Assembly (NCBI GenBank): GCA_018136815.1
Contig: CM030937.1
Coordinates: 3,904,226-3,968,225 of the forward strand
Origin: Isochrysis galbana
Lineage: Eukaryota > Haptophyta > Isochrysidales > Isochrysidaceae
Length of the DNA stretch: 64,000 nt
Reading direction: 5' to 3'
The notes beneath the pieces were generated by a model that worked only from the letters and a program-made list of their open reading frames with translations, had not been told where the DNA came from and did not search any database. This document shows, piece by piece, positions 20,187 to 29,569 of this stretch. Made by a program: the position numbers and the translations under genes. Position 1 is the first letter of the stretch. Each line of letters begins with the position of its first letter.

Positions 20187-23168
20187 CTACTGGGCCGGAC
20201 GGAGAACAACCATCGTGCGGAGGCGGCGGTGGACTTCTGGGTCGTTACCACACTCGCCACTGCCACCTTCGCAGAGAAAACGAATGTACGGTTGGCAAAC
20301 GACGGGGTTATGAGCTCCGTCGCCCGTGCCATACTTCCACAGGTCTGCTTCGGGCGTACCAGATGGAGCCCGGGGACGAAAGGCGCAGTACGCGCAGCCG
20401 TTGGCGTCGGTCCACTCCTTGACGTCGCGGTCTAAGTCGTCGAGACGCGGCGCCGTCATGGTGGCATCCGAGGGACGGCAGCGCGTGAGCGCAGCGCGAA
20501 GGGCCGGGTGACCCGCGTAACGAGAAATTTGCCAGAAACGGGCTCGTGCTCGAGACCAGCTAGCTGGATCCCATTCCGAGAGGCCCGAATCGGCCGGAAG
20601 CCCAAGGCCGTTCGGAGGGGGATCACATTGGCGACGAGAAGACGTGCTTTTGCCGAGAGGACGGTCAAGAAGTGCGTCCGGTAACGGAGACGATGCGGAG
20701 TAATTCGTAGGCGGAGGCGGAGCCCGACGATTGTCAGCGCCAGTCGCCTTGCGGTTCGAGTTGTTGTTTTGCGATTTTAATGCCTCGGCCACCGCTGCTT
20801 GGACGGCGGCGACCATCGAAGCCGTAGTGTCCGCGGGGTTAGAGGCAGCCTTAGCAACCTTGGCGGTCTTGGTGGACTTGGAAGTAGTCGCCGGCGGCGT
20901 CACGGCGGCGACCGCGACCGACGTCTGTTGTTGGCTAGCACGGGCTTGTTCGTACGGGCTCAGGTAGCGCTGGCAGAGGTTGACGCACGAAAGGGCCGAG
21001 CGAGGGAGCTCGTGGTTCTCGACGCGGAAGCGAGTCTTTGCAAGACACTCGCCAAACTTGGTCGCGTTATCCACGCCGCGAGCCGCGTCGACCTTGTCGT
21101 TCCGAATGATGGACTCGAATCGTTGATTGATATCGTGCGACATGTTTGGGTGGTCCCAGACCGTCGTGGCATCCACCTTCGCGTCACCCATCTTGCGGAC
21201 GTACGCGCGCACCAAATTCTTGGATAACTCTAAGAGATCGGAGCCGGCTTCACGGGCTACGAGCCTGTCCCACTCCATGGAGGCGGAGTCTTTGGCGAAG
21301 CCGGGCACGTTGGCCGCGAAGGTGGCGTCGCACTTGCGGAGAAGCACGTCGCAGGCCAGCGCGGGGTTGAGAGAGAGGACCGGGTCTTCGGCGAGATCGA
21401 GGAGGAAGGCGTAGATCCTTTGGTTGCCGGTGGTGCACAAGTTGGCGGCCGCTAGCAAGGATGTAAAGATTTCACGGTGGTCGCAGCCGAGCGAGAGGGC
21501 GCGCTCGAGCGGCTTGATGAAGGACAGACGAAAATCATTCCAGGAGGTGGCCGCTGTCTGGACGTTGTCCGAGGCCAGGCCCTTCGGGAACTTGATCTCG
21601 GAAAGCTCTTTGCCCATTCGGACTTGGTGATGGAGGGTGCGGTCGAGGAAGAAGCGGCTCCGAGCCCACTTGGTCACGTGCTCCTTCTCGAAAAACACGC
21701 GGTAGTGCCAAACATTGCCGGCTCGAGAGAGGCCGCCGTTGAGAATGGCGTGGATGAGCTCGAAATCGTCGGACTTCCTGTAGAGAGAGGCTACCTCGTA
21801 GGCGGCATCCTCAAACAGTTGGCCCCACGAGGCTAGGATGACCTCTCGCTCAGAAGCATCACCGGCGAGGCTTGGATCGACGGGATGGCGCCGAGCCGCC
21901 GGATTTGGAAGCGAGCGGAGGCCCGCGACGGTGGGTGGAGGTTGGGGATCAGAAACAGGCTCGGCGGACGTGACAGGAACGGGCGTATTGAATACGGGAT
22001 CGGAATTCGAATTCGGCGGAACGGAGAACGGCGCGGCGGGCAAAGGTTGAGAAGGGGACTCAACCGAGGCCGGAGGGGCACCAATGGAGTTGTCTCCTTC
22101 TTCCACAAGCGGTGGCGAAGTTTCGACTCGAGGAGAAGTCGTAGTGCCCGCTTGGCCTTGTAGAATGCTGAGTATCGCGTTGAAGGTAGACCCCACCTCC
22201 CGCTGAAATTCTTCGTGGCGTTGGGCGGCTTGGAGGGTAGAGGACTCAAGGCGGTCGACAGCGCCGCGGAGAGCCTCAATCTGGACTTGTTGGTCCATGA
22301 TTTGGGCGGCGCCGACGGTGGCGGTCGGAGGTGGAACGAAGTTACGCTTGGGGTACGAGTACGTCGACGGGGGTGGAACAAACTCTTCATTTGGTGGGGG
22401 CTCGAAAGGAGGGAGGGACCGGACGGAACCCACATCATCTTCAGCACCAACCACAGAGGGATTGAGAGAGGAAGGAACACTTGGCAAAGGATCAGCAAAA
22501 GAAAGGAGAGGAAAGGCCGCCGGTGGAGCAACGGACGAGGCGAGAGGACCCATTCCAGCTCCAGTTGACGGGGTGTGAGTAGAGGCCCGAGGAGGCGGCG
22601 GAACTTCGACCGTCGGCGCGGAGAGGCGAGAGGAGGGGAGAACTGGCTCGGAAAGACTCTCTTTTGAAGAAGGGAGGGGTCCCACAAGGCTCTCTTCCCC
22701 GGGAGACTTCGACCCGTACGATTCGAGAACCGAAGAAGAAGAGACGGGCTCATGACGCGGGGACAATGAAGATTTCTCGAGGGGAGAACTCGACATGGCG
22801 ACCGGAGCCGAAGGCGCGAGCGAAGATTTTGTGCTTGTCAGAGCAAGGCTGATCTCACTCTTGGAGATTGCCTGCGAGGGCGCGCCGGCAGCTAGCGCGG
22901 AACGCGGTTCTTGTGGGGAGCTCATGGAGCTTTCCTCGGGGGTGACTACGGGCATGGTGATCGACGCACGACGCACGACGCACGCACGGAGCACGGTGGG
23001 CGCGGAAGTGCGAAAGGAGGCTTGTGGGAGGTGGTGGCAGGCGACTGGGGGTGGCTCAGGCGCGTGCTTGACTTGTATTGACTCGTTGACTCGGGGTATA
23101 GACTCGGGAACTCGGGGGGACTCGCTTGGGAACACGGTGGGACTCGACGAAGTTGCTACAAAAACCAC
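20187..23168 (-). CDS. Ty3/gypsy gag-like ORF
   Basis: Fossil element ORF of 993 residues directly upstream of pol. The N-terminal 350 residues are Ser/Pro-rich, followed by a coiled segment (about 300-350, QVQIEALRGAVDRLESS). A central helical region (about 440-760) fits a capsid-like core (WGQLFEDAAYEVASLYRKS, FIKPLERALSLGCDHREI). The C-terminus has Cys-containing stretches (CAYCAFRPR, VVCQPYIRFLCEG) rather than a classical CCHC knuckle. A shorter start at an internal Met near 22957 is possible. Gag assignment rests on position and architecture rather than motif identity. Confidence 0.75.
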   Translation of the reverse strand: MVFVATSSSPTVFPSESPRVPESIPRVNESIQVKHAPEPPPVACHHLPQASFRTSAPTVLRACVVRRASITMPVVTPEESSMSSPQEPRSALAAGAPSQAISKSEISLALTSTKSSLAPSAPVAMSSSPLEKSSLSPRHEPVSSSSVLESYGSKSPGEESLVGPLPSSKESLSEPVLPSSRLSAPTVEVPPPPRASTHTPSTGAGMGPLASSVAPPAAFPLLSFADPLPSVPSSLNPSVVGAEDDVGSVRSLPPFEPPPNEEFVPPPSTYSYPKRNFVPPPTATVGAAQIMDQQVQIEALRGAVDRLESSTLQAAQRHEEFQREVGSTFNAILSILQGQAGTTTSPRVETSPPLVEEGDNSIGAPPASVESPSQPLPAAPFSVPPNSNSDPVFNTPVPVTSAEPVSDPQPPPTVAGLRSLPNPAARRHPVDPSLAGDASEREVILASWGQLFEDAAYEVASLYRKSDDFELIHAILNGGLSRAGNVWHYRVFFEKEHVTKWARSRFFLDRTLHHQVRMGKELSEIKFPKGLASDNVQTAATSWNDFRLSFIKPLERALSLGCDHREIFTSLLAAANLCTTGNQRIYAFLLDLAEDPVLSLNPALACDVLLRKCDATFAANVPGFAKDSASMEWDRLVAREAGSDLLELSKNLVRAYVRKMGDAKVDATTVWDHPNMSHDINQRFESIIRNDKVDAARGVDNATKFGECLAKTRFRVENHELPRSALSCVNLCQRYLSPYEQARASQQQTSVAVAAVTPPATTSKSTKTAKVAKAASNPADTTASMVAAVQAAVAEALKSQNNNSNRKATGADNRRAPPPPTNYSASSPLPDALLDRPLGKSTSSRRQCDPPPNGLGLPADSGLSEWDPASWSRARARFWQISRYAGHPALRAALTRCRPSDATMTAPRLDDLDRDVKEWTDANGCAYCAFRPRAPSGTPEADLWKYGTGDGAHNPVVCQPYIRFLCEGGSGECGNDPEVHRRLRTMVVLRPAQ

Positions 23169-23879
23169 TCACACAAGAAACCAAAAACCAAAGTCCTTGG
23201 GCTCAGAAAACTAACGTAAACACTCCGGAATCATACGATAAACAAACCCCTCCCCGCGCGGCGAAGGCTGAAGTCGCGATCGCTCGTCATGCGCGAAGAT
23301 ATACGGAAAGAGAGCGCATAACTACGCCACCGAAGGGTTCGAACTATCGTTAAAGTGAAACTCGTCCGCTGAAGCCAACGCGGAGGGTCGAGGAGGGATC
23401 CAAACTCGCGCGGGGGAGAAGGCGATGTGCGGAGAGACCTTCTAGACAAGCGACGAGCAAGGGGCGACGAAACAAGACGCGAGACGCGAGGCGCGTGCCA
23501 TTCGTTCTTCCTTTCTTTCATCGAAACCGCGACGAAACTAACATTAAACGTCGGTGCCCCCTCCGCGAGGAATTAATATAACGGCCGGAGGCGACGGACG
23601 GCACGCCGAGGGAAAGAACCTGCCGCGGGGGGGGGCGAGGGACCGAGGGCACGGCGGGGCAGCGTGGGAGGGCGCGAGGCCAATCTCGGAGCGAGATCGC
23701 GTCCTTTCCCTCGCGGAGCGCGGAGCGCGGAGAGACCCCCCACGAGATATCTTGGGACCGGAGAATGTTTTGGACGAATCTTCCTGCCGTCGGCCGAGGA
23801 GAGGCGGACGGAGAGAGAGAGAGAGAGAGTCTCGCAGAGCGACTGCAGAACGAGAAGTCGAAGTCATGCCGGTTTATTA
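23169..23879 (-). other. Leader region upstream of gag
   Basis: On the minus strand the segment contains GTTAGTTTTC and a T/G-rich GGTTTTTGGTTTCTTGTGTG stretch resembling leaders at 10120-10170. Toward 23870 it is GC- and GAGA-rich (GAGAGAGAGAGAG near 23812-23828). Likely element leader or LTR sequence; no gene and no primer-binding site that I can prove. Confidence 0.4.
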
Positions 23880-24960
23880 CCTTAAACGAGCCAACAATTA
23901 TAGCAACAGCAAAAACAAAATTCGAATCGCAAATTTCGAGACCAAAATCTGCGAACCTGGACTTGAGACCATGGGGAATCCGAATCTGTGTGTCTTGTGC
24001 GTCAGTGGTAACACGGGGAACTGTTCAATTGTAATTGTGAGCGCGTACCTTACACGAATATTCATGCCTACAGCCTTCAGATGGGCAGGAATACAACAGC
24101 ATGTTCCTTGTTTTCTTGTACGAGGATGTGTTCGATCTCCAGTTTCTGCGTTGCTATCTTTAGGGTATGGCTTGGTGCTAGTGTGTCGTTGTCTATTACG
24201 TCGAATAGAGGGCGGAAGTCGCTGGTGTCTATCCGTTTTTTTGGTTGTCGGCCCATGTCTGCTTGGGCTCTTCTGGCCGCGTCAGTGGAGTTGCCGAAAT
24301 GCGCTGCCTTTACTAGTGCGGTGTATCTCGTCAGTATTCTTTTTTTGATTTGTTTGCTATCAAATGTTATGTTGTCGAAGTGTACTTTGTAAAAATCTGT
24401 TAGAATGTATCTCCATGCTAGGATGTATAGTATTTCTCTAGAGTGTGGCGAGTGCGTGTTGGGGAGTATGAACAGTCTATCTACTGCTTGGTCGGTGGAA
24501 GTCGAAACGTGTTGAGTTGGATGGTATTCTGTCAGTTCGTGTATCATGTCGAATATGTCGTCTAGCGTCGGGCATGTCCCAAGGTGCGTAGATGATTCGT
24601 GTGATTGTTTGCAGAGTCGGCACGTCGGGTCTCTTCCGGGGAATCTGTTATGTGTCCCTATTCTACGATGCGTGATGTGTTGGAAGTGCAAGTATGAGTC
24701 TCTCGCCGTCATCATTGGGGAGGTGTATATGCGTGCCAAGTGCTTCCACGTGTTCTCATCGACCGTGTAGGCTTGCGTCTCTCCTGGTGTATGTGTGTGT
24801 GTGAGTTGGGCTTCGGGACTGCTCTGGGCTTGCCTCGGCTGCCCCCGTCGTCGCCCGTGGTGATGGAGGGATTGTGAGTTGGGTCCTAGGGCCCTTTCCG
24901 TGGACTCTTTCGAGAGTTGTCTGCCATTTCGTTCCCCTGGTGTAGCTTGTGCTACACCAG
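23880..24960 (-). mobile_element. LINE fragment, C-terminal zinc-finger part
   Basis: The minus-strand frame (24739-24077, open further upstream to about 24790) encodes WKHLARIYTSPMMTARDS, FQHITHRRIGTHNRFPG and then CRLCKQSHESSTHLGTC. This is the C-x2-C-x8-H-x4-C zinc finger found after reverse transcriptase in many LINEs. LAWRYILTDFYKVHFDNITF parallels LIAWRYIIGDFYRVEFDNYTF in the copy at 51307, so the two are related but distinct. No reverse transcriptase core is present. The copy sits between the gypsy leader and the LTR-like block, so it probably inserted there. The 3' limit is uncertain because no T-tail is seen. Confidence 0.7.
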
Positions 24961-25590
24961 CTTGTCTGTTCCCCCCTTGGGGTTGGTGAGATGTCTGGCC
25001 AGGTTAAGCAGCTCTAACGAGAGCGACGAACGAAGAACGACAGACGACAGACGGCTAGAGGCCGATGGACCGACGAGATGACACTACACTCACATCAACA
25101 CTCTCCACACTAACGTATCCCTATCACGGAACGCACAGGAACCCGCTGGCAGACCGAACAAGGAAGAGAATGCCGACAAGAGAGCGACGGGGCGACGGAC
25201 GATCCGACGGGGCGACAGTTACGCACAGGAATAAGGAGGGAATCTTTCGAAAACCCTTAAGTGATTTGATGAAGACCGAAGTAAAATAGCGCCACGATAT
25301 AATCCAACGGCCAACACCTGAGGGGGAATCAGGGTCACACATGGGGGCGGTTCCTTGCACCGGCGATACCTGATCGCGCGACTTAGCCTAAAACGCGAGG
25401 AGCACGCAAGGAGGTAAGCCAGGTGAGGGGCAAGCAGGCGACAAAGGAGGCGATAAAGGAGGCGAGGGCAACAAGGGCGAATGGACGAATGTAGGACACT
25501 ACGACGGTGACTCGTGGCTAGCCTGCAAGGAGGGAACATAGAAACGCAAACAACTTCTAAAACAAAAAGGTCGATCGCGGATGCGACAGC
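24961..25590 (-). repeat. LTR-like sequence ending at TGTCGCATCC
   Basis: On the minus strand it begins TGTCGCATCCGCGATCGACC at 25588 and runs through a CCTCC/GCCTCC-rich region toward the LINE. Shared start sequence with 3407-3416 and the neighbouring gypsy ORFs suggest an LTR. I could not align a full partner copy on the 3' side of pol, so this remains a candidate. Confidence 0.35.
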
Positions 25591-26760
25591 GGGTTACCGC
25601 GTCTGTAGAGAGTGGGAGCGTGATTAGCTTTGTAATAATAATATTATCGTGGCTACCCAAAAAGAAAACTGATACGGAACGCGACTTAACACGCGTCTCA
25701 AGTTCACAGCTTCTCGTTGATGACATGGACAAGACCGATCGGGAGAATGTGGATGAGGAGGGGTCGCCCTGACCCTGAACGACTCGGACGAGGCGAGCGA
25801 CGGCGAGAGCAGCGAGCTCCTGTGAACGTGTGTTCTCATTGCTTGCATGTATGTTTCCTTCTGTTCGTGCTTCGTGCTTCGTCTTTGTCTATAACAAGAT
25901 TGAAGATTGAAGCGTCCGTGATGTTGCGCTACAATAGCGGCAACAAGCGTGGTGTTTGATGAATGAGTAAGGTGTGAGGTGGTTACGTAGAGTGTATGTA
26001 TATGTGATTTGAGAGCTTTTAGACGGTATGTATTTGCAACGCTATCTCCATCGTCTACAGATGGCTTGAGATGGCTGAATGAGCAAACACCCTACCGCCC
26101 AACGCGCCCACAAGCGCTGCGCACCACAAAAAAAAATAAACTGCAAGACATTCGACATTTTACCAGACATTTGGGCTGCAGGACGAGACATGTCTCGCCC
26201 ATTTCTGAGAGACATTTGGGCAGAAAAAACGAGACATTTCCGCCAAGCCCTAGGGGTCTGGGCCAGAGTGTTGATTGTCGGGGCCAGAGTCTAGGGGCTG
26301 GACATTTCCGCCAAGCCCTAGGAGTCCAGGGGTCCCTGCTTGAGGGCAGGGGCTGGGGTAGATTGTACGGGCCCACCCCGGGGGGTGTCCGCGATGGAGA
26401 GAGGGGGGCACGAGGCCCCCATTGACCCCCACTTATAAAAGTAGGTCGCGCGGTGTCAGATGTCAGACGAAAACGACTCAAGAGTCGGGGGCCACAAAAG
26501 AGCAAGAGCAAGACAAAATAAGGTAAGCGACGCGCGCGTTTGCGTTTGTCTACGGAATAGCTGACAGGAGGCCTGCCCCAGCCCGCCCCCCACCCGCCTG
26601 GCCCATCGTAGTGCACGCGGGCTCACCCCCCCGTAGGGGGGGTAGCGGGTAGCGGGAGCGGGGGTGAGAGTGTGGGGTTTAGGCGATGGCGAGTGCGATA
26701 CCGGAGGGGTGTGAGTCAGTAGCAGCGTAGCGCGTAGCGGGCACCTTCAAGATTTTTTTT
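25591..26760. other. Intergenic with repeat remnants
   Basis: 25655-25690 includes ACGGAACGCGACTTAAC, akin to the TTGACGGAACG terminal word at 31873, 51018 and 62321. GACATTTCCGCCAAGCCCTAGG occurs twice near 26232 and 26300, a 68-bp imperfect tandem. 26335-26450 is a copy of the TTATAAAAGTAG repeat. 26580-26720 is GC-rich. No gene. Confidence 0.5.
26335..26450 (+). repeat. TTATAAAAGTAG repeat, copy A
   Basis: GATTGTACGGGCCCACCCCG, GTGTCCGCGATGGAGAGAGG, GAGGCCCCCATTGACCCCC and ACTTATAAAAGTAG occur in order, as at 44890-45020. A reverse copy is at 6600-6720. The TATA-like terminus could provide a promoter, but no transcript is evident. Confidence 0.7.
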
Positions 26761-26970
26761 ATTTGACCGCCCTAAATCTTCAGATTTTTTTACAATAAAG
26801 ACGACAAATTTACCATCCACTATCCCCTTCAACGGAAGAGTGCGCACAATTTAGTAATAGTAGTCATAGTAGTCATACTTAGAACACCTCCCCGGGGTAT
26901 ATTTATATTTGAACACGGGGAAAGCAAAATACACAGGCCTTGAGGAGTACTCCATGGATAGAAGAGAAAC
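26761..26970. other. TAGGGCGGTCAAA-end remnant and ORAI upstream region
   Basis: 26761-26774 is TTTGACCGCCCTA, a bare terminus of the TAGGGCGGTCAAACA family, followed by AATCTTCAGATTTTTTT, a phrase also present at about 44293 and 48500. The remaining 200 bp are AT-richer and form the likely promoter of the channel gene. Confidence 0.45.
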
Positions 26971-27806
26971 TTGGAAGGAAGAGGGGCGGTGGGCGGTGGG
27001 CGGCGCGCGCAGGCGGCAGCGAGTGCGGCCTGGCGTGACAGCATGATCTTCGCGGACAAGCGGGCGCTCGAGACCAATTTGAAGGTAGGCGGCCTGCCTG
27101 ACCTCGCCCCACTTGTCACAACGATGCTCTCCACGAGCCGCACCCGCCGACACCGCCTCAGGTAAACCTGCTCGCCATTCGCGAGAAGGAACTCAACTAC
27201 TACACCCAGAACTGCCAGGCGGTAGGCACACAAGCGGCGCTGCTGGCCGGCTTCGCCTACTCAGGCCTCACCCAGGTCGCCATCCCGCACGACCGCGCCT
27301 ACGCCCTCCAGCTGGCTTACTTGCTCGTTACGACCACCGCAATGTGCTTCGAACTCATTGCCGTCCTCAACACCACCCTCCTCTCCATGATGGGGCCTGG
27401 ACTCGCCCTGCGGGGGCCCGATGGCTCAATGCACCCTGCGGTCGACGGCATGATGAAGGAGTATCGGACTGCCTACTTCTGCTTCGTGCTTGGCTTGTTA
27501 TTCTTTCACTTTTCCGCTGCGCTGTTCGCATGGCTGATCTATGTCCACTGGGCTGTCTCCATGATGGTGACCCTGTGCATCTGCGGATCCCTTTGGCTAC
27601 TCACCCGCTACGCCAAGCGTGTCTACATACGCTTCCGCCTGCCCCCAGAGCTGATCATCACCGGCCAATTCAACTCTGACGAGGTGGCTGCCGCCGCGGG
27701 GCCAATGGCCACGAGATCCGGAAAATCTTGTGGCCCAGGAATGATTGTGGGAGTGTCGAGTGACCAAGCGCAGCTCATTGCTGCTGCCAATCAGTCGGAC
27801 ACATAA
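26971..27806 (+). CDS. ORAI-like store-operated calcium channel
   Basis: Exon 1 ends at 27084, a 77-bp GTAGGC..CTCAG intron follows, and exon 2 is 27162-27806. From ATG 26971 the product is 252 residues; ATG 27043 would give 228. Four hydrophobic segments follow the ORAI plan. REKELNYYTQ leads into TM1 QAALLAGFAYSGLTQVAI, which aligns with ORAI1 SALLSGFAMVAMVEVQL. TM2 is LAYLLVTTTAMCFELIAVL, then a long loop, TM3 TAYFCFVLGLLFFHFSAALF and TM4 VSMMVTLCICGSLWLL. ORAI forms the plasma-membrane CRAC pore. At the position of the selectivity-filter Glu106 this protein has Gln, so conduction may differ or a Gln/Glu-containing subfamily is involved. The C-terminal tail is short and lacks an obvious coiled coil. 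No STIM partner is in the window. Confidence 0.75.
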
Positions 27807-28120
27807 CACCGTCGGACTTCCTTGCCGGCGATGGGCTTGTTGCGGGACATCATGCACACTACACGAACATCAATGCCGTTGAACTTCGCCACCTGGCTTT
27901 TGTTTATCCTGCATGTGTTCTTGACAAATCTTATGAACGGTTGTTGGGTTTCTCATTTTCCCTTTTCTGGTTGAAATGGCCCTCGTCACTCCATCGTTGG
28001 GTCTCCTCATGGTGTCTTGTGTGTTTCGTAGCGTGTTACACGCCTGCAGGTCAAAGGTCTTCTTCTCTCCTCACAGTCTCGCGTTCTCACACCGTGCTAC
28101 TGCTTAATTTAATGTGCCTC
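27807..28120. other. Intergenic 3' of ORAI-like gene
   Basis: AT-richer sequence with TTGTTGGGTTTCTCATTTTCC; probably 3' untranslated region and spacer up to the inverted three-hairpin repeat. No gene. Confidence 0.5.
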
Positions 28121-28400
28121 AACTAAGTTTATACTTGGTTCACCCATGGCCATAGGCCATGGGGGGGCACGAGCCGCCCCCTCTCTCCACTCCTCCCCTG
28201 CCGTGGGGAAGGAACCACCCATACTCCTGGCATGCCGGCATGCCATGAGCAGAACGCCCTCCTGACCCATTTCCCTCCCCACAGGCTTGCCGCTTGCCTG
28301 TCTCTCACTCGCCCTGGCCCACAAGCCACAAGGGCCAGCCCATTGCTCCAACCCCTCCTCCCCCCCTGTTCGGCAGGCAGACAGGTGCAGCGTGGGGGCC
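28121..28400 (-). repeat. Three-hairpin repeat, inverted copy
   Basis: Starts AACTAAGTTTATACTTGGTT (28121-28140), followed in reverse order by the CATGG..CCATG / G-run hairpin and CTCCTCCCCTGCCGTGGGGAAGG. It then continues through GGCATGCCATGAGCAG, CCACAGGCTTGCC and GGGCCAGCCCATTGCTCCAA, the reverse of the copy at 9217-9424. Confidence 0.65.
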
Positions 28401-28959
28401 CCAGAGGCTCAGGAACGCCAGCGAGGGAGAGGCAGGGGAGGCCAAGGCCCAGCCCCAGCCTCCTTTGCCCCCTGAGTTGGCCTCCAAGAGCCCCCAGGGG
28501 GCTCGTCAAAGGGCCCAGCTGCAAGCCTGTCGCAGGCGCACCATCGCGCGTGCTGCAAGAGAGGGGGGGAGAGCGCAGAGAAGGGGGTGGGCGTGAGCGA
28601 GAGCTCCGCGCACCAAAGAATAGGTACTGTTGGGGGTAGGGGGAGTCCGTCTCCGTCTCCGCGCCCGAGAGCCCGAGAGGACCAGTTTCCCCCCTGCTCC
28701 CGCCCGCCCCCGCCCCCGCCGGGAGGGATCCTCCGAAGGCCGAAGGTCCTTTTCGGTTTTCGGCCGAAAGCCCGCCTCAGCGGCCCCCTCCCTTTCCCTC
28801 TCCCCTTTTCGTATTCCCGAGGACCGCTGCCCCGGGGCCGCGGGGGAGACCTCCCCCATCTTCCCGGCACGGTCCCTAGGTCCCCCTTCCTTGCAAGGCT
28901 AGGGACTAGGAGAAGCAGTTAGCAGTTAAAAAATTGAAGCGATTCTGGGCTAACACTAA
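28401..28959. other. GC-rich intergenic stretch
   Basis: No gene seen. Contains CCCGCCCCCGCCCCCGCC and a CCGAAAGCCCGCC tract; many ORFs in all frames are compositional. Confidence 0.4.
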
Positions 28960-29200
28960 CACCTACTACATCTAGGTAATCCTACCTCCTCGCTGACACC
29001 GCCCTTTCTTCCCTTCGCTCCACCTCCTCCATTTCCCCCCATCATTCCTTTGTCTTCGGTATCAGGGGTGCGGCCCAGGTGCGCTACCTTGGGCCTGGTT
29101 CGGAGTGTGGGTTCGGGGCGCAAGCCTTTTCTTCCTTTGCCTATACGCAATGTCTTTAATAGAACGTGTTTTCTTGCTTGTGCAACGCTCCGCCCCCCCC
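28960..29200 (+). repeat. TTCGG/TGCACTAC repeat, diverged copy
   Basis: CTACCTC-CTGACACC, ATTCCTTTGTCTTCGG, GTGCGCTACCTTGGGCCTGGTTCGGAG and TGTGGGTTCGGGGCG run parallel to 55665-55800 and, more loosely, to 11810-12090 and 31935-32215. It is followed by an 18-base C-run (29192-29209). Confidence 0.55.
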
Positions 29201-29569
29201 CCCCCCCCCAAAGTCTCTACTGATCTCCTCGCACCAAGAACATAGACCGTACCCATATAGTGCACAAAGAGAGCTTATACTGCACACACACACAGCCTCG
29301 TACGATCGCGCGACGCACGTCAACTACGTGCGCACACAAGCAGGATGGAAGAAGCGATGGGGCAGACCATGGGGCCAATAACGCAGCGGCAATTATCATG
29401 GATCTTGCCCTCACAAAGCGAATCGCAGCACGGGCTCTCGCAGAAGAAAAAAACGTTGCCGCGATTCCACGTCAAGGCAAGGGTAATGATCAGGGCCATA
29501 CTGCCTGTTAAAGCCACGCAGCAAGGACGACGGGGGGACCGGGGCCACGCAGCACTTCTCCCGTCGTCC
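29201..29569. other. Downstream of cryptochrome gene; possible small Cys-rich ORF
   Basis: Probably contains the 3' untranslated region of the minus-strand photolyase/cryptochrome. A minus-strand frame includes MALIITLALTWNRGNVFFF then CESPCCDSLCEGKIHDNCRC, i.e. a hydrophobic stretch followed by eight clustered Cys. No supporting gene signals, so I do not call it as a gene. Confidence 0.3.

Larger units (their letters stand above)
12072..23168 (-). mobile_element. Large Ty3/gypsy chromovirus-like fossil with methyltransferase-like domain
   Basis: Two long minus-strand ORFs, gag-like (20187-23168) and pol (12072-20099), are each open from end to end, so the coding part looks whole. Pol has the Ty3/gypsy order: protease, reverse transcriptase, RNase H, integrase, chromodomain. 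The LTRs are not delimited; a candidate 5' terminus word lies at 25579-25588, with a LINE fragment sitting between it and gag. The intact frames argue for a young copy. An unusual methyltransferase-like domain precedes the protease. The plus-strand ORFs across the interval are antisense shadows. Confidence 0.9.

Noticed and set aside
23330-23352. GGGTTCGAACTATC resembling a tRNA T-arm
   Set aside because: No acceptor, D or anticodon stem can be formed around it.
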